From: Desulfonatronum thiodismutans
GTDB taxonomy: Bacteria; Desulfobacterota; Desulfovibrionia; Desulfovibrionales; Desulfonatronaceae
DNA: 64,000 nucleotides
NCBI RefSeq assembly: GCF_000717475.1
Contig: NZ_JPIK01000020.1
Coordinates: forward strand, 62,001 to 126,000
Direction: 5' to 3'
The position numbers were made by a program, and so were the translations under genes. Under the pieces are notes generated by a model. That model saw only the letters and a list, made by a program, of their open reading frames with translations. It searched no databases and was not told the DNA's origin. Below are positions 43,225 through 52,209 of this stretch, piece by piece (position 1 is the first letter of the stretch; each line of letters opens with the position of its first letter).

Positions 43225-44079
43225 ATGTTGATCCAATGTCCTAACTGCGACACCAAATACAACCTGAACGAATCCGTTATTGGTCCGGATGGGTCGAAGG
43301 TTCGGTGCATCCGCTGTGACCATGTCTTTTTCGTCGCCCAGCCGGGTGCGGAGTTCGACGTCACGTCCGAACAGACCCAGGGACAGGCCCAGGAGCATGA
43401 CCTGGATCAGGCTCAGAAGGACGACTTCGACTGGTTGGACGAGGTAGAGCCCGAGGAGGACGGCAAGGGGCGGAGCAAGGGCGGCGAGGACGGCTATTCC
43501 GTGGAGATTCAGCCCTCGGAAGAGCCGAAGAACAAGACTGTGACCTATGTCGTGGCCGGTCTTGTTGTCGCGATCATCGCCTTGGCGGCGTTTCTGTATT
43601 CCCAGGGGGCCGTGGATACTTTTTCGTCCTGGTTCGGTTCCTCCGAACCCGAGCAGGTCGAGGAGCCGAAAACGCTCGGCCCGGAAGACGTGCACTTGGT
43701 TTCATTGCAGAACGTGCGCCAGTATTTTGTCACCAACGAGAAAATCGGCCAGTTGTTCGTCATCGAAGGCAAGGCCCGCAACGATTTTCCGACTCCCATG
43801 GAACTGTTCCGCATTGAGGCCAGTTTGTTCGATGCCGCCGGACAGGTCGTGGAACGCCGGGAGTTTTTAGCCGGCAACACCGTCTCCCTGTTTCAGCTCC
43901 AGATCCTTTCGGAGCAGGAATTGGATGCGGCCTTGAACGCACGGGTCGGCATCCTGACCAACAATACCAACGTTCGTCCCGGAATGGACGTTCAGTTCAT
44001 GGTTGTTTTTCCCAATCCTCCGGATTCCGTTCAGGAATACGGATTGAAAGTCATCGGCGCCCAGCACCCGCCGAGGTAG
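43225..44079 (+). CDS. Zinc-ribbon (MJ0042) and DUF3426 membrane protein
   Basis: 284 residues. The N-terminus has two CxxC pairs (CPNCDTKYNLNE and CIRCDHVFF), the MJ0042 zinc ribbon. An acidic linker leads to one membrane segment (VTYVVAGLVVAIIALAAFLY, about 109-130). The extracytoplasmic part resembles DUF3426 (VIEGKARNDFPTPMELFRIE). The role is unknown in the family. Confidence 0.8.
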   Translation: MLIQCPNCDTKYNLNESVIGPDGSKVRCIRCDHVFFVAQPGAEFDVTSEQTQGQAQEHDLDQAQKDDFDWLDEVEPEEDGKGRSKGGEDGYSVEIQPSEEPKNKTVTYVVAGLVVAIIALAAFLYSQGAVDTFSSWFGSSEPEQVEEPKTLGPEDVHLVSLQNVRQYFVTNEKIGQLFVIEGKARNDFPTPMELFRIEASLFDAAGQVVERREFLAGNTVSLFQLQILSEQELDAALNARVGILTNNTNVRPGMDVQFMVVFPNPPDSVQEYGLKVIGAQHPPR

Positions 44080-44113
44080 ATCTTCGTTTTGTTTTTTTAC
44101 GGATAATGCTCCC

Positions 44114-44143
44114 CGTAGGGGCACGGCGCGCCGTGCCCCTACG
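44114..44143. repeat. Perfect palindrome, copy 1
   Basis: The two arms are CGTAGGGGCACGGCG and its exact complement, 30 bases in all. It lies between the DUF3426 gene and radA. The 28-base core recurs at 52127-52160 and 58425-58452. Confidence 0.9.
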
Positions 44144-44164
44144 TAACCCGCCTCCCCCTTCCCG

Positions 44165-45553
44165 ATGAAAACTCCCCCCGGCCTCCACATCTGCACCGAC
44201 TGCGGGGCCCGGTCCCCCAGATGGCAGGGCCAGTGTCCACAGTGTAAGGCGTGGAACACGCTCCAGGAAGCTCCGAAAGCCTCCCCCGCCCGCCGTGACA
44301 TCCGCCCCGTTTCCTCTCCCGTCAGTCTGACCGACGGCGGCGACGCTCCGGTTGCGGCGTGGACAACCGGGCTTTCCGGGCTGGACGAGGTTTTGGGCGG
44401 CGGATTGATGCCCGGGGCATCCATGCTGGTGGGGGGGGAGCCGGGGATCGGCAAGTCTACGCTGCTCCTACAGTTGGCCGCCCAGGCGGCTGGGGGCGGC
44501 AGACGGGTGGTCTATGTCTCCGGCGAGGAATCGTTGGGCCAGATCAAGGCCCGGGCACAGCGATTGGAAGCCCTGGTCCCCGGTCTGGACGCCCTGAGCA
44601 CCAACCGGCTTGAAGACGTGCTGGCCATGCTCGGTGCAGGGAAGCCGCCGGCTCTCATGATCGTGGATTCGATCCAGACCGTGTCCTCGGAAGAATCCGA
44701 CGGCCTGCCCGGCAGCGTCAGCCAGGTCCGCACCGTGGCCACCCGTTTGGTAGAAAGCTGCAAGCAGCTGAACTGCTGTCTGATTCTGGTTGGGCACGTG
44801 ACCAAGGACGGGGCCATCGCCGGCCCCAAGCTTCTGGAGCACATGGTGGACACGGTGCTCTCTCTGGAGGGTGATCGTCAGCATATGTTCCGGCTGCTGC
44901 GGGTGCAGAAGAACCGCTTCGGCCCCAGCAACGAACTGCTGGTGTTTCAGATGGAGCAGCGCGGCCTGACCGTGGTTCCGGACCCTTCCACATATTTTCT
45001 GGGCGACCGGGACCCGAGCTTGAGCGGCACGGCCCTGGTCATGGCCCTGGACGGCTACCGGCCCTTTGCCGTGGAGGTCCAGGCCCTGGCCACTAAGAGT
45101 TTTCTGGCCATGCCCCGCCGGACCGTCCTGGGCTTTGACGCCAACCGCCTGCACCTGCTTCTCGCCGTGCTGGAAAAGCGCCTGCGCCTGCCCCTGGGCC
45201 AGTTCGACATTTACACCAAGATCGGCGGCGGCCTGCGCCTCCAGGATCCCGGCCTGGACCTGGGCGTGGTGGCCGCCGTGTTGTCGTCCTTCCTGGACAA
45301 GCCCTTGCCCGAACGGGCCGTGCTCTGGGGCGAGGTGGACCTCAACGGTCAGATCCGTCCGGTCCTGGGTCAGGACGTCCGCGACCGCCAGGCCAAACGC
45401 CTGGGCTACACCCCCATCCTCACTCCCCGGAGCGCAGACGCCCCCCAGGGCGTGGCCAATGTCGGCGAACTGGCCAAGCTCCTGTTCGGAAACGCCGGTC
45501 CTGCCAATCACAAGCCCGAAGCTCGTCAGGACCGGGCGAATACGGTTTTCTGA
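44165..45553 (+). CDS. radA: DNA repair protein RadA
   Basis: 462 residues. RadA drives branch migration in recombination. The zinc finger reads CTDCG...CPQCKAW, Walker A is GGEPGIGKSTLLL, and the RadA-specific VQKNRFGPSNEL follows near 240. The C-terminus has the Lon-like domain (ALWGEVDLNGQIRPV). A palindromic repeat lies 22 bases upstream. Length is normal. Confidence 0.96.
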   Translation: MKTPPGLHICTDCGARSPRWQGQCPQCKAWNTLQEAPKASPARRDIRPVSSPVSLTDGGDAPVAAWTTGLSGLDEVLGGGLMPGASMLVGGEPGIGKSTLLLQLAAQAAGGGRRVVYVSGEESLGQIKARAQRLEALVPGLDALSTNRLEDVLAMLGAGKPPALMIVDSIQTVSSEESDGLPGSVSQVRTVATRLVESCKQLNCCLILVGHVTKDGAIAGPKLLEHMVDTVLSLEGDRQHMFRLLRVQKNRFGPSNELLVFQMEQRGLTVVPDPSTYFLGDRDPSLSGTALVMALDGYRPFAVEVQALATKSFLAMPRRTVLGFDANRLHLLLAVLEKRLRLPLGQFDIYTKIGGGLRLQDPGLDLGVVAAVLSSFLDKPLPERAVLWGEVDLNGQIRPVLGQDVRDRQAKRLGYTPILTPRSADAPQGVANVGELAKLLFGNAGPANHKPEARQDRANTVF

Positions 45554-45615
45554 GGCTGCGCTTCAAAGGTATGGCCTTCCCAACTTCCTGAACGTTTCCA
45601 AAAAGCTGGTCGAAC

Positions 45616-46518
45616 ATGTCCATATTTGTCTATCAAGCCATTCCCCTCTTGATCTTCTTCGCCTCGCTTGTAGTTCTCCTCGGGTTTTTAATTGCCCACC
45701 GAAAACTTACGGAGGCAAGGCGTAAACGGTCCCCGTTTACCAAGGACTTTTTACGCGGACCAGGTTTTTCTGAGTTCAAACGAATCGAACTGATCAATGA
45801 TGATTTAACGCAATGGCTGTTCATTCTTCTATTTTTACCGGTTTTTTACTATTCAATGCTCTACGTGCATATTCACCATCCGGATCGATTGTTCCAGGAC
45901 AATCTCATCTTCTACATTCCGTTTGCCCTTTTGTACGGATTTGGGTTGTACAGGATGAATTTTCATCTCAATCAGCGACGCAACGCTCGGCTTGGTTTTG
46001 AAGGCGAAATGGCCGTGGGGCAGGAACTGAACCAGCTTTTAGCCAACGGGTACCACGTCTTTCACGATTATCCCGCCGGAAAATTCAACATTGACCACGT
46101 ACTCATCGGCCCTGCCGGAGTCTTTGCCGTGGAGACCAAGGCCAGGTCCAAGCCCACAACAGGGGACGCGAAGGCTGACGCCAAAGTGTTGTATGACGGC
46201 AAACAGCTCAAATTTCCGGGCTGGACCGAGACCGAACCCATTCAACAGGCCAAGCGTCAGGCAGCGGATCTTTCCGTCGAGCTAAGCAAGGCGGTTGGCG
46301 AACCGGTTCTGGCTCAACCCGTTCTGGCCATACCCGGCTGGTACGTCGAGCGCACTACCAAACCGGATGTCTTCATTATCAACGGCAAAGGAGCGCACGG
46401 TCTCTTTTGCAAACTGCCCGCCGTACTGGACGCAAGCATGATCCAGCGCATCGCCTACCAGGTGGAGCAGAAATGTCGGGATGTGAAGCCGAGGGCGTAT
46501 CGGGAATGGGAGGGGTGA
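45616..46518 (+). CDS. Membrane-anchored NERD domain protein
   Basis: 300 residues. Three hydrophobic segments lie near residues 5-27, 67-85 and 95-115. The NERD nuclease-related domain starts near 125 (GFEGEMAVGQELNQLLANGY) with HDYPAGKFNIDHVLIGP and the ETK motif near 172. NERD domains belong to the PD-(D/E)XK fold and are thought to act on DNA. It follows radA by 62 bases on the same strand. Confidence 0.8.
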   Translation: MSIFVYQAIPLLIFFASLVVLLGFLIAHRKLTEARRKRSPFTKDFLRGPGFSEFKRIELINDDLTQWLFILLFLPVFYYSMLYVHIHHPDRLFQDNLIFYIPFALLYGFGLYRMNFHLNQRRNARLGFEGEMAVGQELNQLLANGYHVFHDYPAGKFNIDHVLIGPAGVFAVETKARSKPTTGDAKADAKVLYDGKQLKFPGWTETEPIQQAKRQAADLSVELSKAVGEPVLAQPVLAIPGWYVERTTKPDVFIINGKGAHGLFCKLPAVLDASMIQRIAYQVEQKCRDVKPRAYREWEG

Positions 46519-46590
46519 CGCCAGCTTCACGCATGGCGGCTTTTCCCCGTCGCTGTGAAAGCACAAATTACAAGAGATTTTGAGAAAAAC

Positions 46591-47658
46591 TCAAAATGGG
46601 CAGAAGTTGTTGATCCTTTTGATCCATTCCAATGATTTCTGTGTTTGGTTAAAGACAATTCTCTCTTTTATGTTTTCTTTTACATCATCGGATAGATTTA
46701 CAAAAACACCTTCCAATATTGATAAGAACAAATCATCACCATCAGTATCTTTTTGATGCAATCTTTTAAAGATTGCTTCTCGAAGTAAGTGTATTCTATT
46801 ATCATTGTCAATAAACTTGCCTATGGTATATGGATTCATTCGTTTTATATCCATAAGAACAAAACGATTTCCAATACATAGTTGGCCAAATAGGTACGCT
46901 AAAACTGCATCTCTATCTCTATTTTCTAAAAGATTCAAATGTTTTATGTAAAAAGTTAAATATGAAAATATATCTTCCATACTTTTGTGCTTTAAGTATT
47001 CATTCAGTTTTTCGGTTTCTTTTTTAATTACATTTTGAGGTATTGTTTCAGCTATAACTCCATGAAGTTTTACGAAATTAATGAAATCATCCTCTAGTTC
47101 AACATTTTCACAAATTATGGGTATTGAACAAAATAGCTTCAATTTTTCAGATGGAATCATCTGTGATACCATATGCTTGAAAATTGTGCTACAAGTCGGA
47201 TCTATCTTGACTTTTGCAATTACTGCGTCGGCTCTATAGCCGTATTTTTCTGAAAACACATCGCGAAGCTCAGCGATCATGATGTCAACAAGGTTTGTAG
47301 CAACAACAGCTGATGGCTTATCAACCTTTTCTTTAAGTCTAAATTCTATCCCTGGATGTATCAAGTTTCTATAGTTTCTAACAACTGTTGCGATATCCTT
47401 AGTCCTATCGGAAACAAGACTATTTTCTGCAGCGATATCGATTAGTTTACTTAATGGAGATTTAAGTATCGCGCTTGACGAATGTTTATCATTTAAAAAT
47501 ACAAGAAAAAAATCTACCAAAATAGCTTCAATGATACTGCCTGATAAAATCAATACAGATTTAAAATTACCAGCTTCGAGGCAAGATGCCATTTCACGCT
47601 TGTCTCTTTCAAGCATATTACGAAACGTATCGTTGCTGATAAAATCAAATTCACTCAT
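46591..47658 (-). CDS. HEPN-domain-like protein in an A+T-rich segment
   Basis: 355 residues from ATG 47658 (AAGGGA upstream; the open frame reaches 47682). The N-terminal 130 residues look like a HEPN domain: AGNFKSVLILSGSIIEAILV, then R94-N95...H101 in RNYRNLIHPG, matching the RNx5H (RX6H) motif of HEPN ribonucleases. The remaining approximately 220 residues are unrecognised. It is much richer in A+T than its neighbours, so it is likely acquired. HEPN proteins often act in defence or toxin systems; here that is inference. Confidence 0.65.
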   Translation of the reverse strand: MSEFDFISNDTFRNMLERDKREMASCLEAGNFKSVLILSGSIIEAILVDFFLVFLNDKHSSSAILKSPLSKLIDIAAENSLVSDRTKDIATVVRNYRNLIHPGIEFRLKEKVDKPSAVVATNLVDIMIAELRDVFSEKYGYRADAVIAKVKIDPTCSTIFKHMVSQMIPSEKLKLFCSIPIICENVELEDDFINFVKLHGVIAETIPQNVIKKETEKLNEYLKHKSMEDIFSYLTFYIKHLNLLENRDRDAVLAYLFGQLCIGNRFVLMDIKRMNPYTIGKFIDNDNRIHLLREAIFKRLHQKDTDGDDLFLSILEGVFVNLSDDVKENIKERIVFNQTQKSLEWIKRINNFCPF

Positions 47659-48121
47659 GAATTTTCCCTTGTCATATAACAATTTATTGATCAGTTTCTT
47701 GATAACTCCACCCCTGACCTGTTTGAAGTGGTCGGAGTGCGCACCATTAAACTGCCTGCCCTAACTTGATAACGCCACGATTCCGGAGTTATCGAGAAAA
47801 GCTGATAACTCCGCCTTGTTTGAATTGATGAGTTTTCATCGAATATCCCAGCCTCCCCGCACAACGCGATCGGCCTAGCCAGGACGACGCCAACGGTGAA
47901 GTGGTTGTTCTGTCAGTCCACGGTCTGGATAAAGTTGTCGAATATCCAGGGTCAGGGCCGCGCCGGTTTGATGAACTCTTCAAAATTTTTGAAAACATGC
48001 ATCCACTTTCTATTTTGTCGGATTGTTGTGGATATTTCGCAAATGCGGTTGAATTTTGATTCATTGCTGACAAAATGTTTCTACTTTTTGTAACGTGTCG
48101 GCGCAAAATATGCGTCTGAAG
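47659..48121. other. Intergenic region with a cluster of GATAACTCC-type motifs
   Basis: GATAACTCC occurs at 47701-47709 and 47804-47812, GATAACGCC at 47768-47776, and the inverted GGAGTTATC at 47785-47793. They lie upstream of the HEPN gene and could be binding sites for a regulator. A frame crossing the stretch on the minus strand (47789-48106) shows no family features. The rest shows nothing I recognise. Confidence 0.45.
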
Positions 48122-49261
48122 CTATCGAACTGCCGCGTATTTTGACTTGAGTCTGACGACCTTGGGCAGGTAGTTGCGGGTTTCCTGGTAGGGCAGATTC
48201 CGGACAAGGCGTTCGTAGACCTCTTGCGGCGAGGCGGCGTTGATTCTGGCGACGGCTTGATTGCGGTCGCGGTGGAAGGCCTTCAGCACGTTGCCGCTTC
48301 CGGTATTGTACCCGGCGATCACGCAGTATTCGCGGCTTCTCGGGTTTTGCACCATTTTGAGGTATCGGGTGTCGAGGATGTGCAGGTAGGCTGTTCCCAT
48401 GCGGATGTTGTTTTCCGGGACGAACAGGTATTCCCTGGTCGGGGTGCCCGGGCGACCATAGAGGAGCTGATGGCAGTCCCGGCCCGCGGTGGTGGGGACG
48501 ATTTGCATCAGGCCGTAGGCTGGAACGTGGCTTACGGCGTAGGGGTTGAAGCTGCTTTCCGCCTCCATGATCGCGTAGACCAGGTCCGGGGACTGGTTGA
48601 ATCTTCTGGCGTTTCGGATCACGGAATCCTGAAACTTGAACTGCTGCCGGCCCTGGTATTCCAGGACCATTTCGAAGGTAACGAAATGGATCCGCGAGCG
48701 ACCGGACCCGCTTGTCTCGTAGCGTGTCCGGAGCAGGTGGTCCGCGTAACGCTCGGCTCGCCAGGCCCAGCGGATGTTCTGGTTTTCATGGTCCACGACC
48801 AGGCCGTAGAGAAAGGGCTGCCCGCCGATCTTGACTTCCTTGTCGCTGAGCAGATCCACGGTGGTCGGGTCCTCCGGGGTGAGCAGGGTCGCGATCGTGG
48901 CCTGCTGGAGCGCGGCTCGCGGGTCGTCTTGCCTTCTGGTTTCCACGCGGATGCGACCGGTTTCGAAATTCACCACGGCGCGGCTTTGGTAGCCGTCGGT
49001 GTATTTGACGTACTCGGTTTCCGTGGGAACCTTTTTGTCTTTCCAGTATCGCTGAATTTTGTCGATCAGGGTGGAAACCTGGCGTCGGACCAGTTGATCG
49101 ACCTCCGGAACGCCGGATGTCGGTATGTACGCATTCACGGCCCCGGCCACATCCCCGGAAAGGGCGCGATGGGTCGACCTGATGCCTCTTTCCACTTCCC
49201 GATGCGTACACCCGGAAAAGAGCGCCGCGGGAATCAAGGCGAGGAAGAGCCGTCTGTTCAA
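48122..49261 (-). CDS. mltC: Membrane-bound lytic murein transglycosylase, MltC-like
   Basis: 379 residues. ALIPAALFSGC is a lipoprotein signal with its cysteine near 18. The C-terminal SLT domain has AIMEAESSFNPYAVSHVPAYGLMQIVPTTAG, with the catalytic Glu in MEAESSF, and CVIAGYNTGSGNVLKAF. The N-terminal MltC-type domain (DUF3393-like) precedes it. It cleaves peptidoglycan to form 1,6-anhydromuramic ends at the outer membrane. Confidence 0.9.
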   Translation of the reverse strand: MNRRLFLALIPAALFSGCTHREVERGIRSTHRALSGDVAGAVNAYIPTSGVPEVDQLVRRQVSTLIDKIQRYWKDKKVPTETEYVKYTDGYQSRAVVNFETGRIRVETRRQDDPRAALQQATIATLLTPEDPTTVDLLSDKEVKIGGQPFLYGLVVDHENQNIRWAWRAERYADHLLRTRYETSGSGRSRIHFVTFEMVLEYQGRQQFKFQDSVIRNARRFNQSPDLVYAIMEAESSFNPYAVSHVPAYGLMQIVPTTAGRDCHQLLYGRPGTPTREYLFVPENNIRMGTAYLHILDTRYLKMVQNPRSREYCVIAGYNTGSGNVLKAFHRDRNQAVARINAASPQEVYERLVRNLPYQETRNYLPKVVRLKSKYAAVR

Positions 49262-49361
49262 TGTCGGACTCCCTGCTTTTGGGGCGGGTTGGTCGCCGGT
49301 CGTCGGGATGAGGTGCGTCGCGGAAGCCGCTGCTCAGGCCGTGTCCGACCTTCTTGAGCGG

Positions 49362-52055
49362 TCACGTCTGCTCGCACTGCATTCGGGGCAGGGTGAAGGT
49401 GAAGATCGTTCCTTGCCCTGGTTTGCTTTCCACCCATATCCGTCCTCCGTGCTTTTCGACGAACTCCTTACATAAAAGCAGGCCCAGGCCGGAACCTCGT
49501 TCGCCTTCGGTCCCGCGCAGGCAGATTCTGCGGTCCAGGGCGAAGAGGCCGCACAGAACGGCCTCGTCCATGCCCACGCCGGTATCCCGGATGGAGATCC
49601 GGACCGATTCCTCGTCCTGCTCCGCGGTGATCGTGACTTCCCCCTCGCGTTGGGTGAATTTGACCGCGTTGAAGAGCAGGTTGCGGACCACGGTGCTGAG
49701 CATGGGGTGGTCGGCCAGGATGGAAATGTGTTCCGGGATCGAGCAGCGGAGGGCGATGGCTTTCTGACGGGCGCTGGGTTCGATGAGTTCCAGGGTGCCC
49801 CGGATCAAGGTCGAAAGGGGCTGGGGCCGGGGTTCGAAGGGGGTGAGGCCGCGCTGCATTCGGGCCCAGTCCAGGAGGTTGTTCAGCAGGTTGTAGAGGT
49901 TCTCCGCGCTGCCCTTCATGTCTTCGGCCAGCTTGCGGATGTCCTCCTGGCTCATGCTCTCGATGTGTCCGACCATCAAGCGGATGAAGGACAAAAAGCC
50001 GATGAACGGCGAGCGCAGGTCATGGGCGATGATGGCGAAGAACTTGTCCTTGTCCGCCAGGGTCTGCTCCAGCCGAGCATTGACCCGACGCAGTTCGTCC
50101 TTGACCCGGGCCTGTTCGGCCATGGCCCGGGCCAGTTTGATCTGGCCGAAACTGAGGGTGGCCACCAGGTCCGCCAGGCGGGCGTAGAAGTCCATGGCCT
50201 GATGGACCGTGTTGCGGTCGTACCGCGGCACCCGGTCCAGCGCGGCCAGGTACCGTTGTTCATCAAAACCGTACCTTTGGGCCTGTTCCCGAAACAGGGT
50301 CAGGTCCGGAAGGTCGTCGTCGAACAGAAACTGCCCCAGAAACATGTTCCCCAGGTGGCGGCCGCCGATGATGATCGGCGTGGCCATGTCCCAGAGGTTG
50401 TTTTTGCATTTGTAGAGCTTGAAGGTTCCGGGAGCGCCCTCGCTGGAGAGCAGGGTGTCGCTTTCGATGCAGTTGCGCAGGGCGTCGGGGTGGGCCCGGT
50501 GGAATTTGACGCAGACGTCCTGCCATCCGGTGGCCACCAGCACTTTGCCGTGCAGGTCCACGATGGCGCTGCCGATGTTGGTCAGGCGGTGGAAATCCTC
50601 CATCAGCAATTGGATGGCCCGGGTGTCGATGATGTCTTCCAGGGCCAGCGCGCCCACGTCTCCGTCCGGTGAGAGCAGGGCGTGGAGCTTGGTCCGGACC
50701 CCGGCTTCGCTTTCGCGCAGGGCCTGGTCCATGTTCTTGCGCTCGGTGATGTCCTTGATCAGGCCGTCGTAGGCCGTCAATTCCCCCCGTGAATTCAGCC
50801 TGACGACGATGGTGTTGCTCACCCAACGCCGTTGACCGTCCTTGCGAATGATCCGGTGTTCCACGGGATCGGCACGACCCTCCACGAGCACTTTGCGGGC
50901 CTGTTCCCGGACCATCTCCTGGTCCTCGGGCAGGACCATGTTGATCCAAAGGTAGGGATCAGCGGCGAATTCCTCGGCCGTGAATCCGGTCACGGCGACG
51001 CAGGCCGGGCTATGCACGGTTTGAGCGGCTCGGCCGTCCTCAACCCTGACGGTGTACAGATAATCGGTCAGACATTCCGTAATCCGCCGGTAGCGTTCCT
51101 CGCTTTCCTGCAAAGTCTCCTCGGCTCGTTTGCGCTCGGCGATGTCCCAGGCCAGATCGGCCAGGGAGGTCAGGACGTCCAGATCCTCGCTTTCGTAATC
51201 CGTGGGCTTGTTGCCCACGCCGAGAATAGCCACGATCCGTCCGTCCCGTTGCACCGGCACCACTATTTCCCGGAGAATCGGGGCATGCCCTTCGGGCAGC
51301 CCCCGGCGGTGGGGCAGGGCGGCATAATCGTTGTGGATTACCGGGGCGCGGGTGCGGACGCAGTCGGCCCAGACCCCGGCCTGGCTCACCGGATAGTGGG
51401 TGCCGGCGGAGGGGTCGGCGGTGCAGCTTCCCTTGACAGTCCTGGCGGACCAGGTTTGAAGGACAATGGTGGATTGATCATCCTCAAAAAAGTGAAAGAA
51501 ACCGATCCGGCTGGCGGTGAGTTGTTCGGCCTCGCCCAGAGTGGCCCGGAGCAGTTCAGCCAGGCTTCCGGATCGGGCCAGATGGAGGAGCCGGTCTCGG
51601 GCGGCCATGATCGACTCGGTGCGCTTGCGTTGCGAAATGTCGGAAAGAAAGCCCTGGTGGAGCAATACCCGTCCGGCGGCGTCCCGGACAACCCGCACCG
51701 TGGCCGAGGCCCAGAACGGCTTGCCGTCGCGGCGGACCATCCGGCACTCGTAATCCACAAGCTCGTCGTTCTGGTCCAGAAGACGGACCAATGTCTTTCG
51801 GTCCTCCGGATCGGCGAACACCTGGGCCGCTATGTCCGTCACCGAAGTCACCAGCTGCTCTTCGGAGTCGTACCCCAGCAAGCGGACCATGGCCGGATTG
51901 GCGCTGAGAAACCGGCCCTCCGGAGTGGTCGTGAACACGCCCATGGGCGTGTTGGCCACGAGGGCTTCAAAGTCATGGACGGCTGCGGCGTGGGCGGTGG
52001 GATCGATCCGGAACGGCGAGTCGTCATGAGAAGCGTTGGGGGGCGTGAGGGGCAT
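49362..52055 (-). CDS. PAS/GAF/PocR sensor histidine kinase
   Basis: 897 residues without membrane segments. A PAS domain ([19 protein letters not shown]) begins it, followed by a GAF domain (160-305), a second PAS (315-440), and a PocR sensory domain (465-630; FHRLTNIGSAIVDLHGKVL, DMATPIIIGGRHLGNMFLGQ). The kinase core has H679 in AIIAHDLRSPF, then an HATPase domain with IRDTGVGMDE and GSGLGLLL. No receiver is attached. PocR domains bind small hydrocarbon derivatives in known cases. Confidence 0.88.
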   Translation of the reverse strand: MPLTPPNASHDDSPFRIDPTAHAAAVHDFEALVANTPMGVFTTTPEGRFLSANPAMVRLLGYDSEEQLVTSVTDIAAQVFADPEDRKTLVRLLDQNDELVDYECRMVRRDGKPFWASATVRVVRDAAGRVLLHQGFLSDISQRKRTESIMAARDRLLHLARSGSLAELLRATLGEAEQLTASRIGFFHFFEDDQSTIVLQTWSARTVKGSCTADPSAGTHYPVSQAGVWADCVRTRAPVIHNDYAALPHRRGLPEGHAPILREIVVPVQRDGRIVAILGVGNKPTDYESEDLDVLTSLADLAWDIAERKRAEETLQESEERYRRITECLTDYLYTVRVEDGRAAQTVHSPACVAVTGFTAEEFAADPYLWINMVLPEDQEMVREQARKVLVEGRADPVEHRIIRKDGQRRWVSNTIVVRLNSRGELTAYDGLIKDITERKNMDQALRESEAGVRTKLHALLSPDGDVGALALEDIIDTRAIQLLMEDFHRLTNIGSAIVDLHGKVLVATGWQDVCVKFHRAHPDALRNCIESDTLLSSEGAPGTFKLYKCKNNLWDMATPIIIGGRHLGNMFLGQFLFDDDLPDLTLFREQAQRYGFDEQRYLAALDRVPRYDRNTVHQAMDFYARLADLVATLSFGQIKLARAMAEQARVKDELRRVNARLEQTLADKDKFFAIIAHDLRSPFIGFLSFIRLMVGHIESMSQEDIRKLAEDMKGSAENLYNLLNNLLDWARMQRGLTPFEPRPQPLSTLIRGTLELIEPSARQKAIALRCSIPEHISILADHPMLSTVVRNLLFNAVKFTQREGEVTITAEQDEESVRISIRDTGVGMDEAVLCGLFALDRRICLRGTEGERGSGLGLLLCKEFVEKHGGRIWVESKPGQGTIFTFTLPRMQCEQT

Positions 52056-52126
52056 GTAATCTCCACGTTCGAGTCAATTACAACTCAGAAAAACGGGATG
52101 GTTCGGAAGTTCGGAAGTGATCGGCA

Positions 52127-52160
52127 ACCGTAGGGGCACGGCGCGCCGTGCCCCTACGGT
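52127..52160. repeat. Perfect palindrome, copy 2
   Basis: A 34-base perfect inverted repeat, the longest of the three copies, between the kinase and DHH-CBS genes. Arms begin ACCGTAGGGGCACGGCG. Confidence 0.9.
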
Positions 52161-52209
52161 GTGGACGGCGCCAATCCAGTGAGGATTTGGTTCATCCCCT
52201 CGTAACACG

